A stretch of DNA of 64,000 bases, taken from assembly GCA_025054615.1 (NCBI GenBank), contig JANWZO010000010.1:28016-92015 (forward strand). Reading direction: 5' to 3'. The stretch's first letter is position 1, and every line of letters starts with the position of its first letter. Under the pieces are notes generated by a model. That model saw nothing but the letters and a program-made list of their open reading frames with translations. It made no database searches and was not told the origin of the DNA. The DNA is from Kiritimatiellia bacterium. Lineage in GTDB: Bacteria; Verrucomicrobiota; Kiritimatiellia; CAIVKH01. The translations under genes and the position numbers were made by a program. Shown one piece after another: positions 52,855-60,629 of this stretch.

Positions 52855-53446
52855 TGGGAAAGACGCCATGAAGCGTGACCGGCTCGAACGTTGGATTCTC
52901 TTGCGCCAGGCGGGAGAATTGGATGGGTTCCGCGCCAAGCTCCTTGATTGGATACTCGCAAAAGACCCAGAGCTTCAACAATTCGCGCGAATTGCCGATC
53001 GCTTGACCCGGGAAGCATCCGGTGTGCCCGACGAGTATTTGCCTACCTCCGTAGCGGCTGACGTAGTTAGAGGTAAAGGTCATAGCGCTCCGGATCACCC
53101 TCCAAAGAGCCAACCGATTTTCAGTATCGAGTCCATTCGCGCTGCCTGGCCATTCGCCGTCGCAACCGCCATGCTCCTTTTTGGTGGCCTCTATCTATTC
53201 ATTCTTTTGCGTCCTCCCGAGAATCTCCAGATTCAGCAGGCAGCGAGAAGCGACGCGATTGATGCGCCTTCCGACCATCAGCTTGTCGGATTGGACTGGG
53301 ATGACGGCCTAGACGCCGAACTAGGTGAGTTGATGACTTCGATTTCCTCAGTTGAGACGGAAGAAAAGGAGTCAGCTCCGGCTCAGGAGGAGACCGAGGA
53401 ATCGCTCATCAGACGCTGGCTAGAGTTGGAGGGTATCGCGATATGA
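52847..53446 (+). CDS. Single-pass membrane protein, probable anti-sigma factor
   Basis: A 199-residue protein with a cytoplasmic N-terminus of about 100 residues (KRDRLERWILLRQAGELDG, LQQFARIADRLTREASGV), one membrane helix (AAWPFAVATAMLLFGGLYLF, about 102-122) and an acidic periplasmic tail. No zinc-binding H-x3-C-x2-C motif is present, so it is not a ZAS-type anti-sigma. The assignment rests on gene order, translational coupling to the sigma factor and topology. It is also coupled by ATGA to the next gene. Confidence 0.65.
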   Translation: MSDGKDAMKRDRLERWILLRQAGELDGFRAKLLDWILAKDPELQQFARIADRLTREASGVPDEYLPTSVAADVVRGKGHSAPDHPPKSQPIFSIESIRAAWPFAVATAMLLFGGLYLFILLRPPENLQIQQAARSDAIDAPSDHQLVGLDWDDGLDAELGELMTSISSVETEEKESAPAQEETEESLIRRWLELEGIAI

Positions 53447-54144
53447 ACAGGTGGATGCTTCGATGTGCGTGGATCTGCATCTGTACGTGGAGTTTAGCAG
53501 GCTATTCCGAAACACCGCCATTAACGCCGGAGATTTCTGACCATCAACCACTCGAAGGCGAATTCGTTCCCCCACCGCCACCACACCTGCCGGAGCGGCC
53601 ACCGCCACCGCACGTGCAGAAGTTTTTCCAGGTCCTCAAAGAGAAGAATCCGGAGGAGTACGAACGACTCCGCCACCTGCGCGAAACCAATCCCGCTGAA
53701 TTTCGGGCCGAAATGGCAGAAAAAATTCGAGAACATCGAAGGCGACATGTGCCGGATCGTCCGGAATCACCGGACACCGAAGCTCGCGCGCACCCAAAGC
53801 CCCACCGCGAGCGGCTCGCCATGAGACCTGATGGGCGCCCCCCTGCTCTAGATCGGTTCGGCTCACCTGAACTACAGGCTTTAGAAGAACGAGCGAAAGA
53901 TTTAGCCGCAGCCATCCGTTCGAGGGAACCAGGTCCCGAGCGCGAAGCGCTGCTCAAAGAACTCAAGGAGGTCCTAGAAAAAGCCTTTGACCTGCGCGAT
54001 GAGTTGCGGCGGGATCAACTTCGGCGTGCGCGGGAAGAGTTGGACCGAATGGAAAAACGCCTCGACGAGCGACTCACCCGTCGAACGGCCATCATTCAAC
54101 GACGCATGACCGAGCTGACCGAGCCCGGTGCCGACGCGTGGTAG
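53443..54144 (+). CDS. Periplasmic Pro-rich and Arg/Glu-rich helical protein
   Basis: A 233-residue protein with a signal peptide (RCAWICICTWSLAGYSE). A proline cluster (VPPPPPHLPERPPPPHV) is followed by long charged helices (KNPEEYERLRHLRETNPAE, LKEVLEKAFDLRDELRR, AREELDRMEKRLDERLTRR). The helical part recalls periplasmic sensors such as Spy/CpxP or CnrX, without their exact motifs. Third in the sigma operon by ATGA overlap, it could sense envelope stress and act on the membrane protein; that is inference. The 133 bases after it hold no gene. Confidence 0.68.
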   Translation: MNRWMLRCAWICICTWSLAGYSETPPLTPEISDHQPLEGEFVPPPPPHLPERPPPPHVQKFFQVLKEKNPEEYERLRHLRETNPAEFRAEMAEKIREHRRRHVPDRPESPDTEARAHPKPHRERLAMRPDGRPPALDRFGSPELQALEERAKDLAAAIRSREPGPEREALLKELKEVLEKAFDLRDELRRDQLRRAREELDRMEKRLDERLTRRTAIIQRRMTELTEPGADAW

Positions 54145-54277
54145 AGATCGACGCTTCTCGTTGCCGGGAAGTTTCGCCGAATCGCGCTGTCCCTCACAAT
54201 CCGAAATAATCGCTCAGAGGAATCGCGCCCGAGCGTTGACTTGACGAACGCACGGCGAACGGACGACATTTCCTTAT

Positions 54278-54730
54278 ATGAAGTCCGTCAATCGCTCAAG
54301 GCATATGCCGTACGGATTTACGCTGGTCGAGATCCTCGTTGTTCTTGCAATCATCACGATTCTTGCCAGCGTCGTAACTGTAACCCTCGTGCGAAAGCCC
54401 GGTGAAGCCCGCGTGGCGGCAACAAAGCTTCAGATTCGCCAACTGCAGACCGCTTTGAACGTGTATCGAACAGAGCAGGGCCGATACCCAACCCAGGAAC
54501 AGGGACTCGAGGCACTCGTCCGAAAACCGGACATTGAACCGGTTCCGGTAAATTATCCGGCAGAGGGTTACCTCGAGGGCAGACGCCTCCCGGCTGACGC
54601 GTGGGGCAACCCGTTCGTTTATCTTTCGCCTGGGCGCGCCGGCGAGTCCTTCGAGATTCTCTCCTACGGAAGTGACGGGGAGCCCGGCGGAGAGGGCGAA
54701 GCTGCCGATATTTCCAGCTCCGACTTGTGA
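54278..54730 (+). CDS. gspG: Type II secretion major pseudopilin
   Basis: A 150-residue pseudopilin. The prepilin leader ends at Gly13, followed by FTLVEILVVLAIITILA with the conserved Glu at mature position 5. The C-terminal half has RTEQGRYPTQEQGLEALV, ADAWGNPFVYLSPG and SYGSDGEPGGEGEAADI, the calcium-binding GspG pattern. It would form the periplasmic pseudopilus. No other gsp genes are near, so the rest of the system must be elsewhere. A second in-frame ATG at 54305 would leave a very short leader. trpD follows after 21 bases. Confidence 0.88.
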   Translation: MKSVNRSRHMPYGFTLVEILVVLAIITILASVVTVTLVRKPGEARVAATKLQIRQLQTALNVYRTEQGRYPTQEQGLEALVRKPDIEPVPVNYPAEGYLEGRRLPADAWGNPFVYLSPGRAGESFEILSYGSDGEPGGEGEAADISSSDL

Positions 54731-54751
54731 GGATAAATCGAGAGGCCGACC

Positions 54752-55765
54752 ATGATCCGTGAAGCCATCGCCAAACTCGTCGAGAACCAGCCGCTCACGC
54801 ACGAAGAGGCTCACCAAACCCTTCGTGAAATTATGAGCGGCGAAGCGACCCCCGCGCAAATCGCCGCTTTCATTACCGCCCTCCGCATCCGAGGAGAGAC
54901 GCCCGATGTCATCGCCGGGGGGGCCCGGGCGATGCGCGAACACTTTACCGCGGTGCGAGCCCCAGGCCGAGTTGTCGTGGACACCTGCGGAACGGGAGGG
55001 GACGGTTCGCGCACATTCAACATTTCGACGGCGGCAGCGTTCGTTGCGGCGGGCGCCGGCGCAACCGTCGCGAAACATGGCAATCGGAGCGTTTCGAGCC
55101 GGAGCGGCAGCGCGGATGTCCTTGAGGCGCTCGGTGTAAAAATCGGAATCTCCGCCGAGGAAATGGAGCGTTGCCTCGAAACGGTGGGCATCGCCTTCCT
55201 GTTCGCCCCGACGCTACACCCCGCCATGAAACATGCGCTCGGTCCCCGCCGCGAAATTGGGATTCGCACGATCTTCAACATCCTAGGTCCCTTGTCGAAC
55301 CCGGCAGGTGCGAGATATGGGGTGCTGGGAGTCTACCACCGCGACCTCGTTCTGACAGTGGCCCGCGCGCTGAGCGCGCTGGATGCCGCCCGCGTATTCG
55401 TTGTGCACGGGCAGGATGGATTGGACGAAATCACAAATACGACCTCATCCTGGGTGGCCGACGTTAGGGGCCAAGAGGTTAACATGTTCACATTCGATCC
55501 GCGCGAATATGGCATCCCATATGCATCGCCTGAGGATCTGGCAGGCGGTACGCCCGCCGAAAACGCCGCGATCATCCGCGCCGTGCTCGATGGCGAAAAG
55601 GGGCCCCGCCGCGATATTGTCTGCCTGAATGCCGCCGCCGCCCTCGTGGCCGGCGGCCTCGCTTCGAATTTTTCCGAAGGAATCGAACAGGCCCGCCAGG
55701 CCATCGACAGTGGGCGCGCCCGAGCCAAACTGGACGCGCTGATCGCGGCCACATCGGTCGCATAG
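54752..55765 (+). CDS. trpD: Anthranilate phosphoribosyltransferase
   Basis: A 337-residue enzyme joining anthranilate to PRPP in tryptophan synthesis. DTCGTGGDGSRTFNIST is the PRPP site, KHGNRSVSSRSGSADVLEA the next conserved segment, and HGQDGLDEITNT the metal/phosphate region. Length is normal. No other trp genes are in the window, so this is an isolated trp gene in a run with gspG. A hairpin terminator overlaps its stop codon. Confidence 0.94.
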   Translation: MIREAIAKLVENQPLTHEEAHQTLREIMSGEATPAQIAAFITALRIRGETPDVIAGGARAMREHFTAVRAPGRVVVDTCGTGGDGSRTFNISTAAAFVAAGAGATVAKHGNRSVSSRSGSADVLEALGVKIGISAEEMERCLETVGIAFLFAPTLHPAMKHALGPRREIGIRTIFNILGPLSNPAGARYGVLGVYHRDLVLTVARALSALDAARVFVVHGQDGLDEITNTTSSWVADVRGQEVNMFTFDPREYGIPYASPEDLAGGTPAENAAIIRAVLDGEKGPRRDIVCLNAAAALVAGGLASNFSEGIEQARQAIDSGRARAKLDALIAATSVA

Positions 55766-55790
55766 CTGGCTCCGGCTTCCAGCTTTTCTT
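55764..55790 (+). terminator. Rho-independent terminator after trpD
   Basis: AGCTGG (55764-55769), a 9-base loop, CCAGCT (55779-55784) and then TTTCTT. The stem begins within the trpD stop codon. The short stem and interrupted T-run make it modest, but its placement at the end of the gene and just before a new transcription unit supports it. Confidence 0.5.
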
Positions 55791-55817
55791 GTGTACCGGT
55801 GTCAACGCCGATAGCAT
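55789..55817 (+). promoter_or_regulatory. Possible promoter for the ROK kinase-ppx-ppk unit
   Basis: TTGTGT (55789-55794) and TAGCAT (55812-55817) are separated by 17 bases and lie 40 bases before the kinase ATG, right after the trpD terminator. Each hexamer matches the sigma-70 consensus only in part, so this is a weak call. Confidence 0.28.
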
Positions 55818-55856
55818 CCTATTTAAGTCGACGGAAATCTCAACCCGAGGACACGC

Positions 55857-56843
55857 ATGGGCGACAACAACAACAAAAAGTACTATGTCGGCTTCGACCT
55901 TGGCGGCACCAAGATGTTCTGCGTGCTGTTCGACCAGAAGTTCAATCCCGTTGCCACCTTGCGCAAAAAAACCAAAACGGAAGAGGGCGTGTCGGTCGGG
56001 ATTGAGAAGATGATCGACATGATCCACGAAGTGCTCGAGGAGGCGCACCTCGATCGAAATGCTTTGGGCGCAATCGGGATCGGCTCGCCGGGGCCCCTGG
56101 ATCTCGACCGAGGCATCATCTTGGAAGCGCCGAACCTCGGATGGAAAAACGTCGCCATCAAAGATTCATTCGAAAAAAAGTTCAAAGTTCCCGTGGCAGT
56201 GGCCAATGACGTCGATGCGGGCACCTACGGCGAATACAGATTCGGGGCCGCACAAAAAGCGCGTTGCGCGGTAGGCGTCTTCCCCGGAACCGGTATTGGC
56301 GGCGGATGCGTCTACGAGGGCCGACTCCTTCGAGGTAAAACGGGTTCTTGCCTGGAAATTGGCCACATGACCATTGCCCCTAACGGGCGATTGTGTGGTT
56401 GCGGCCGGCGCGGCTGCCTCGAAACTATGTCCAGCCGACTTGCCATAGCAGCCGAATGCGCAATGGCGGCCCACCGCGGCGAAGCTCCGGCCCTTTTCAA
56501 GGCAGCGGGGACCGACATCGCCAAAATGCGCAGCGGCGTCATCGCGGAAGCAATTCGCGAGGGTGACAAGGCCGTCGAGCGGATCGTCCGCCAGGCCGCA
56601 AAACATCTGGGGGTTGCGATTGGAAACGTAATCAACCTGCTCGCGCCAGACGTGGTTGTCCTCGGTGGCGGGCTCATCGAAGCCATGAAGGACATCTTCC
56701 TGGAAGAGATCCAGGCTGCAGTGGAAAAACGCGCGATGGCTTCCTTTGTCAAGGGCGTCTCGATTGTTCCCGCCCGGCTGGACGATCTGGCGACGGTAAT
56801 GGGTGCCGCCGCCCTGGCCGCAGAACTGAATCGGGACGGATAA
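55857..56843 (+). CDS. ROK-family sugar kinase (glucokinase-like)
   Basis: A 328-residue ROK kinase phosphorylating a hexose, probably glucose. ATP-binding motif: VGFDLGGTKMFCVLFD. Catalytic region: VANDVDAGTYGEYRFGA, VFPGTGIGGGCV. The zinc motif CGCGRRGCLE follows the ROK signature His (LEIGHM). VVVLGGGLIEAM ends the fold. CGAGGA precedes the ATG at 55857. It is in one run with ppx and ppk. Actinobacterial polyphosphate glucokinases are also ROK proteins but lack this zinc motif, so ATP is the likelier donor. Confidence 0.9.
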   Translation: MGDNNNKKYYVGFDLGGTKMFCVLFDQKFNPVATLRKKTKTEEGVSVGIEKMIDMIHEVLEEAHLDRNALGAIGIGSPGPLDLDRGIILEAPNLGWKNVAIKDSFEKKFKVPVAVANDVDAGTYGEYRFGAAQKARCAVGVFPGTGIGGGCVYEGRLLRGKTGSCLEIGHMTIAPNGRLCGCGRRGCLETMSSRLAIAAECAMAAHRGEAPALFKAAGTDIAKMRSGVIAEAIREGDKAVERIVRQAAKHLGVAIGNVINLLAPDVVVLGGGLIEAMKDIFLEEIQAAVEKRAMASFVKGVSIVPARLDDLATVMGAAALAAELNRDG

Positions 56844-56844
56844 G

Positions 56845-58452
56845 ATGTCGAGGGCGGGAACAACTTCAGGGTCGGAACATGCGGCTTCCGCTGCGCGAAC
56901 TGTCGCCGTAATCGATGTAGGGTCGTCGGCGATCCGGATGGAGATCGCAGAAATCGCGCCTGACGGCGCCATCCGCACCCTCGATGCCCTCCAACAGCCT
57001 GTTCATTTGGGCCGAGATACCTTCACGACGGGGCGCATCCAATCGACCACAATTGAGGAATGCGTGAAAATTCTGAAAGGCTTCCGGCGCGTGATGGAGG
57101 AGTATGGCGTGGTCGAACCCGCGAATATCCGCGCTGTGGCAACCAGCTCGGTCCGGGAAGCCGCGAATCGGGAAACCTTTCTCGATCGCGTGTACATGGC
57201 CACCCAGATCAATGTCCGCGCGATCGACGAGGCGGAAGAAACGCGGCTGACCTACATGGCGGTGCAGGAACTGCTCGAACAAGAGCCCGCACTGAAACGC
57301 GAAGACGCCCTCGTGGTGGAGGTGGGCGGAGGCGATACGGAATTGCTCGTCATTCAGGGCGGTTTCGTATCCTACTCCAACACATTCCGGCTCGGCACTC
57401 TTCGGCTCCTAGAGACCTTTGGTTCGCAGCAGACATCCCCCCAGCGCGCGCTCGCAGTGATGCTCAAACAAATTCAATTGATCGTAGACCAAATTCGGCG
57501 GAGCGTACCGGTGGAACGCGTTCCCCGGCTCGTGGCGCTGTCCGGTGACGCGCGCTTCGCCGCATCCTGCCTGGTGCCGGATTGGACGCAGCTCCGATAT
57601 GCCCGGCTCGACCCCAAAACCTTTGCGGCCTTCGCGCGAAAAATCGCAACACAATCCGCCGACGACCTCGTTCGCTCCTACCGCCTCAATTATGCCGAGG
57701 CGGAGGTCCTGGGTTCCGCGCTGATGTCGTTTGCTCAGCTTGCACGCGCCTTCAACGTCGACGAACTGATCGTGCCCAAAACCAGCCTGCGCCACGGATT
57801 ATTGAAGGAGATCATTGGAGGCGGCGCCTGGACGAAAGAATTCATGGAGCAGGTTGAACACTCGGCGATCGCGCTCGGAACCAAATATGCGTTCGATGAG
57901 CGCCATGCACGGCAGGTCGCGGACCTTTCCGTCAGGCTGTTCCGCGCGCTGCAGGGAGAGCACATGCTTCCGGCGAAGTATGAGCTGATTCTTCGGGTTG
58001 CGGCGCTGCTGCACGAAATCGGCCTCTTCGTCAACAATCGCAGCCACCACAAGCACTCGATGTATTTGATCATGAACAGCGATCTGTTCGGATTGTCGCA
58101 TGAAGATATGCTACTGATCGCGATGGTCGCCAGATACCACCGCCGCGCTGCTCCTCAACCCTACCACGAGGGCTACTCTTCGCTGAGCCGGGACGCCCGG
58201 CTGGCCGTCAGCAAATTGGCGGCGATCTTGCGGGTGGCGGATGCGCTGGACCGGAACCATATGCAGCAGGTGCGAGACGTACGATTCACCCGAGAAAACG
58301 GGCAGTTCATCGTCTGGGTGCGCGACGTCGAGGATCTCTCGATCGAGCGGCTGGCGCTGAAGGAAAAAGGTTCGCTCTTTGAGGACATCTACGGTCTGTC
58401 CGTCGCTTTCCGCACGGAAATTACAGCCGAAGGAATCGCCGCCGATGTCTGA
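56845..58452 (+). CDS. ppx: Exopolyphosphatase (Ppx/GppA family) with C-terminal HD-like domain
   Basis: A 535-residue enzyme that trims polyphosphate or hydrolyses pppGpp. VAVIDVGSSAIRMEIAEI and VVEVGGGDTELLVIQ are the two phosphate-binding motifs of the ASKHA fold. Residues about 330-535 form a helical HD-type domain with LRVAALLHEIGLFVNN and HHKHSMYLIMNSDLFGL. Both domains are found in long-form Ppx/GppA proteins. The start lies 1 base after the kinase stop, and the end overlaps ppk by 8 bases, so synthesis and breakdown genes for polyphosphate are coupled. Confidence 0.9.
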   Translation: MSRAGTTSGSEHAASAARTVAVIDVGSSAIRMEIAEIAPDGAIRTLDALQQPVHLGRDTFTTGRIQSTTIEECVKILKGFRRVMEEYGVVEPANIRAVATSSVREAANRETFLDRVYMATQINVRAIDEAEETRLTYMAVQELLEQEPALKREDALVVEVGGGDTELLVIQGGFVSYSNTFRLGTLRLLETFGSQQTSPQRALAVMLKQIQLIVDQIRRSVPVERVPRLVALSGDARFAASCLVPDWTQLRYARLDPKTFAAFARKIATQSADDLVRSYRLNYAEAEVLGSALMSFAQLARAFNVDELIVPKTSLRHGLLKEIIGGGAWTKEFMEQVEHSAIALGTKYAFDERHARQVADLSVRLFRALQGEHMLPAKYELILRVAALLHEIGLFVNNRSHHKHSMYLIMNSDLFGLSHEDMLLIAMVARYHRRAAPQPYHEGYSSLSRDARLAVSKLAAILRVADALDRNHMQQVRDVRFTRENGQFIVWVRDVEDLSIERLALKEKGSLFEDIYGLSVAFRTEITAEGIAADV

Positions 58453-60586
58453 TCCCCTGCTCGTCGCCCCCCTCCCTTCAGCCGAGCCCAGGCTGTTCAA
58501 CCGCGAGTTGAGTTGGCTGGCCTTCAATTATCGCGTTCTTGAAGAGGCCTTGGATGAGACGAATCCACTTCTGGAGAGGTTAAAGTTTCTTTCCATCGTT
58601 TCCTCCAACCTCGACGAATTTTTCATGGTTCGCGTCGGCGGCCTGCAGATGTTGCGCGCAGAAGGACGGCGCGAACGGGATGCGGCCGGGCTCGATCCTG
58701 AACAGCAGTTGTCGGAAATCAGCCGTCGGACACATGAAATGGTTGCCGCGCAATACGCCTGTTTGCTGGAGAAGGTCCTCCCCGGACTGGCAGCCGCCGG
58801 CATCCGTTACCATCGCGTGCAGGATCTCCCGGCCCATCTGATCGAACACCTGGAGCAGGTGTTTAACCATGAAATCTTTCCGGTACTCAGCCCCGTCGCT
58901 ATCGAGTCGCCAGAGGATCCGCCCCTGATTCCCGGCCTCACCCTTCATCTGGCTGTTCGATTGAAATCGCCGGATTCTTTGGAGCGAAAACCTCGCTTCG
59001 CAGTTGTCACGCTGTCCAAAAAACTCGGGCGCTTCCCAACGCTCCCCATCGAAGAAGGTCACAATTACGCCCTTCTGGAAGATCTGGTGACCTTCTTCAT
59101 CGAGCGGTTGTTCCCTGGCGAGACGGTGCGGGAATGTGTTCCATTCCGCGTAACGCGGAATGCGGACATGAGCGTTCGAGAGGACCTCGCGGCTGACCTG
59201 CTGGCGGAGATGAAGGATGTGCTTCAGCAGCGTCGCAACAGCGCTTGTGTCCGACTGGAGGTGGCCGAGAACGCGTCGAAAACAACCCTTGCCTTCCTGC
59301 AGAGAATGTTCGCGGTCGACGACGCACACACCTATCTTTTACCCGGCCCGCTGGACCTCGCCGCGTACATGAGCCTCGCGCGGATGACCGGATTTGACCA
59401 CCTACGCGAAAAACCCTGGCCGCCACAGCCGCTGCCCGGTGTGGCCGCGAACGAATCGATGTTTGATGTAATCCGGAGGGGCGATGTCCTGCTTTACCAC
59501 CCGTATCAAAGCTTTGATCCCGTAGTCCGTTTTATCGAAGAGGCAGCGGATGATCCGGACGTGCTCGCCATCAAGCAAATCCTGTACCGGACCAGCGAAA
59601 ACAGTCCCGTCGTCGCTGCGCTCGCGCGAGCGGCCGCGCGCGACAAACACGTTACGGCGCTCGTCGAGTTGAAGGCGCGTTTCGACGAAGCGAGGAACAT
59701 CGGTTGGGCCGAAGCGCTCGAACAAACCGGCGTCCAGGTCATCTACGGGCTGAAGCGCCTCAAAACCCACGCCAAGATTTGCATCGTGGTACGCCGGGAG
59801 CCGGGGGGAATTCGCCGCTACGTGCATTTTGGCACCGGGAACTACAACGAGATCACAGCTCGGATCTACGCTGACGTCAGCCTCATGACCTGTAACGAAG
59901 ATTTTGGCGCCGACGCCACGGCATTTTTCAACATGATCACTGGCTACTCCCAGCCCGTCGCCTTCAGGCGAATCGAGGCGGCGCCAATCGGGCTTCGCCC
60001 CAAACTGCTATCGCTGATCGAGGGAGAAATCCAGAGACATCAGCAGGGCCAGAAGGGCCACATTATGGTCAAGGTTAATTCCCTCGTGGACGGCGAGCTA
60101 ATCGACGCCTTGTACCGAGCATCTCAGGCCGGCGTTCGCGTTCAGCTCAGCGTCCGAGGGATCTGCTGTCTCCGGCCTGGAATTCCCGGTTTGAGCGAGA
60201 ACATTACGGTGAGCAGCGTCGTCGACCGCTTTCTCGAACATGCCCGCATCCTCTACTTCCGTCACGGGGGCGACCCGCTGGTGTTTATCTCCAGTGCCGA
60301 TTGGATGCCGAGGAATTTGGATCGGCGGGTGGAACTGCTCGTGCCCGTAGACGATCCAACCTGCAAGGAGCGGCTGATCCAATGGCTCAAAATCAGTCTC
60401 GAGGATGAGGCCAAGGCGCGACTACTCCGACCCGACGGCAGCTACATGCGGCACCCCAAACGCCTGGATCCCGGCGCGCTTCGATCTCAGGCCGAACTCT
60501 ATCGGATCGCCGCCGATCTTGCCCGGAAATCGGCCCCGGAGCGCCGCGTAATCTTCGAACCCCAGCGGCCCGTGCATTCCCCGTGA
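58445..60586 (+). CDS. ppk1: Polyphosphate kinase 1
   Basis: A 713-residue enzyme that makes polyphosphate from ATP. It starts RLFNRELSWLAFNYRVLEEA with SNLDEFFMVRVGGL. The catalytic His is in LKTHAKICIVVRRE, with YVHFGTGNYNE next; the second conserved His is in VVDRFLEHARILYF. Length matches PPK1. The ATG at 58445 overlaps the ppx stop by 8 bases (ATGTCTGA). It converges on the SpoIIE-type gene with a 43-base gap and no evident terminator. Confidence 0.94.
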   Translation: MSDPLLVAPLPSAEPRLFNRELSWLAFNYRVLEEALDETNPLLERLKFLSIVSSNLDEFFMVRVGGLQMLRAEGRRERDAAGLDPEQQLSEISRRTHEMVAAQYACLLEKVLPGLAAAGIRYHRVQDLPAHLIEHLEQVFNHEIFPVLSPVAIESPEDPPLIPGLTLHLAVRLKSPDSLERKPRFAVVTLSKKLGRFPTLPIEEGHNYALLEDLVTFFIERLFPGETVRECVPFRVTRNADMSVREDLAADLLAEMKDVLQQRRNSACVRLEVAENASKTTLAFLQRMFAVDDAHTYLLPGPLDLAAYMSLARMTGFDHLREKPWPPQPLPGVAANESMFDVIRRGDVLLYHPYQSFDPVVRFIEEAADDPDVLAIKQILYRTSENSPVVAALARAAARDKHVTALVELKARFDEARNIGWAEALEQTGVQVIYGLKRLKTHAKICIVVRREPGGIRRYVHFGTGNYNEITARIYADVSLMTCNEDFGADATAFFNMITGYSQPVAFRRIEAAPIGLRPKLLSLIEGEIQRHQQGQKGHIMVKVNSLVDGELIDALYRASQAGVRVQLSVRGICCLRPGIPGLSENITVSSVVDRFLEHARILYFRHGGDPLVFISSADWMPRNLDRRVELLVPVDDPTCKERLIQWLKISLEDEAKARLLRPDGSYMRHPKRLDPGALRSQAELYRIAADLARKSAPERRVIFEPQRPVHSP

Positions 60587-60629
60587 TCTTGGATCCGTCC
60601 CAACCGGGAGATTCGCCGCGGCTTGAAGC

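Noticed and set aside
55857..56843. Naming the ROK kinase a polyphosphate glucokinase
   Set aside because: Known polyphosphate glucokinases lack the CGCGxxGCLE zinc motif seen here; the ppk neighbourhood alone is not enough.
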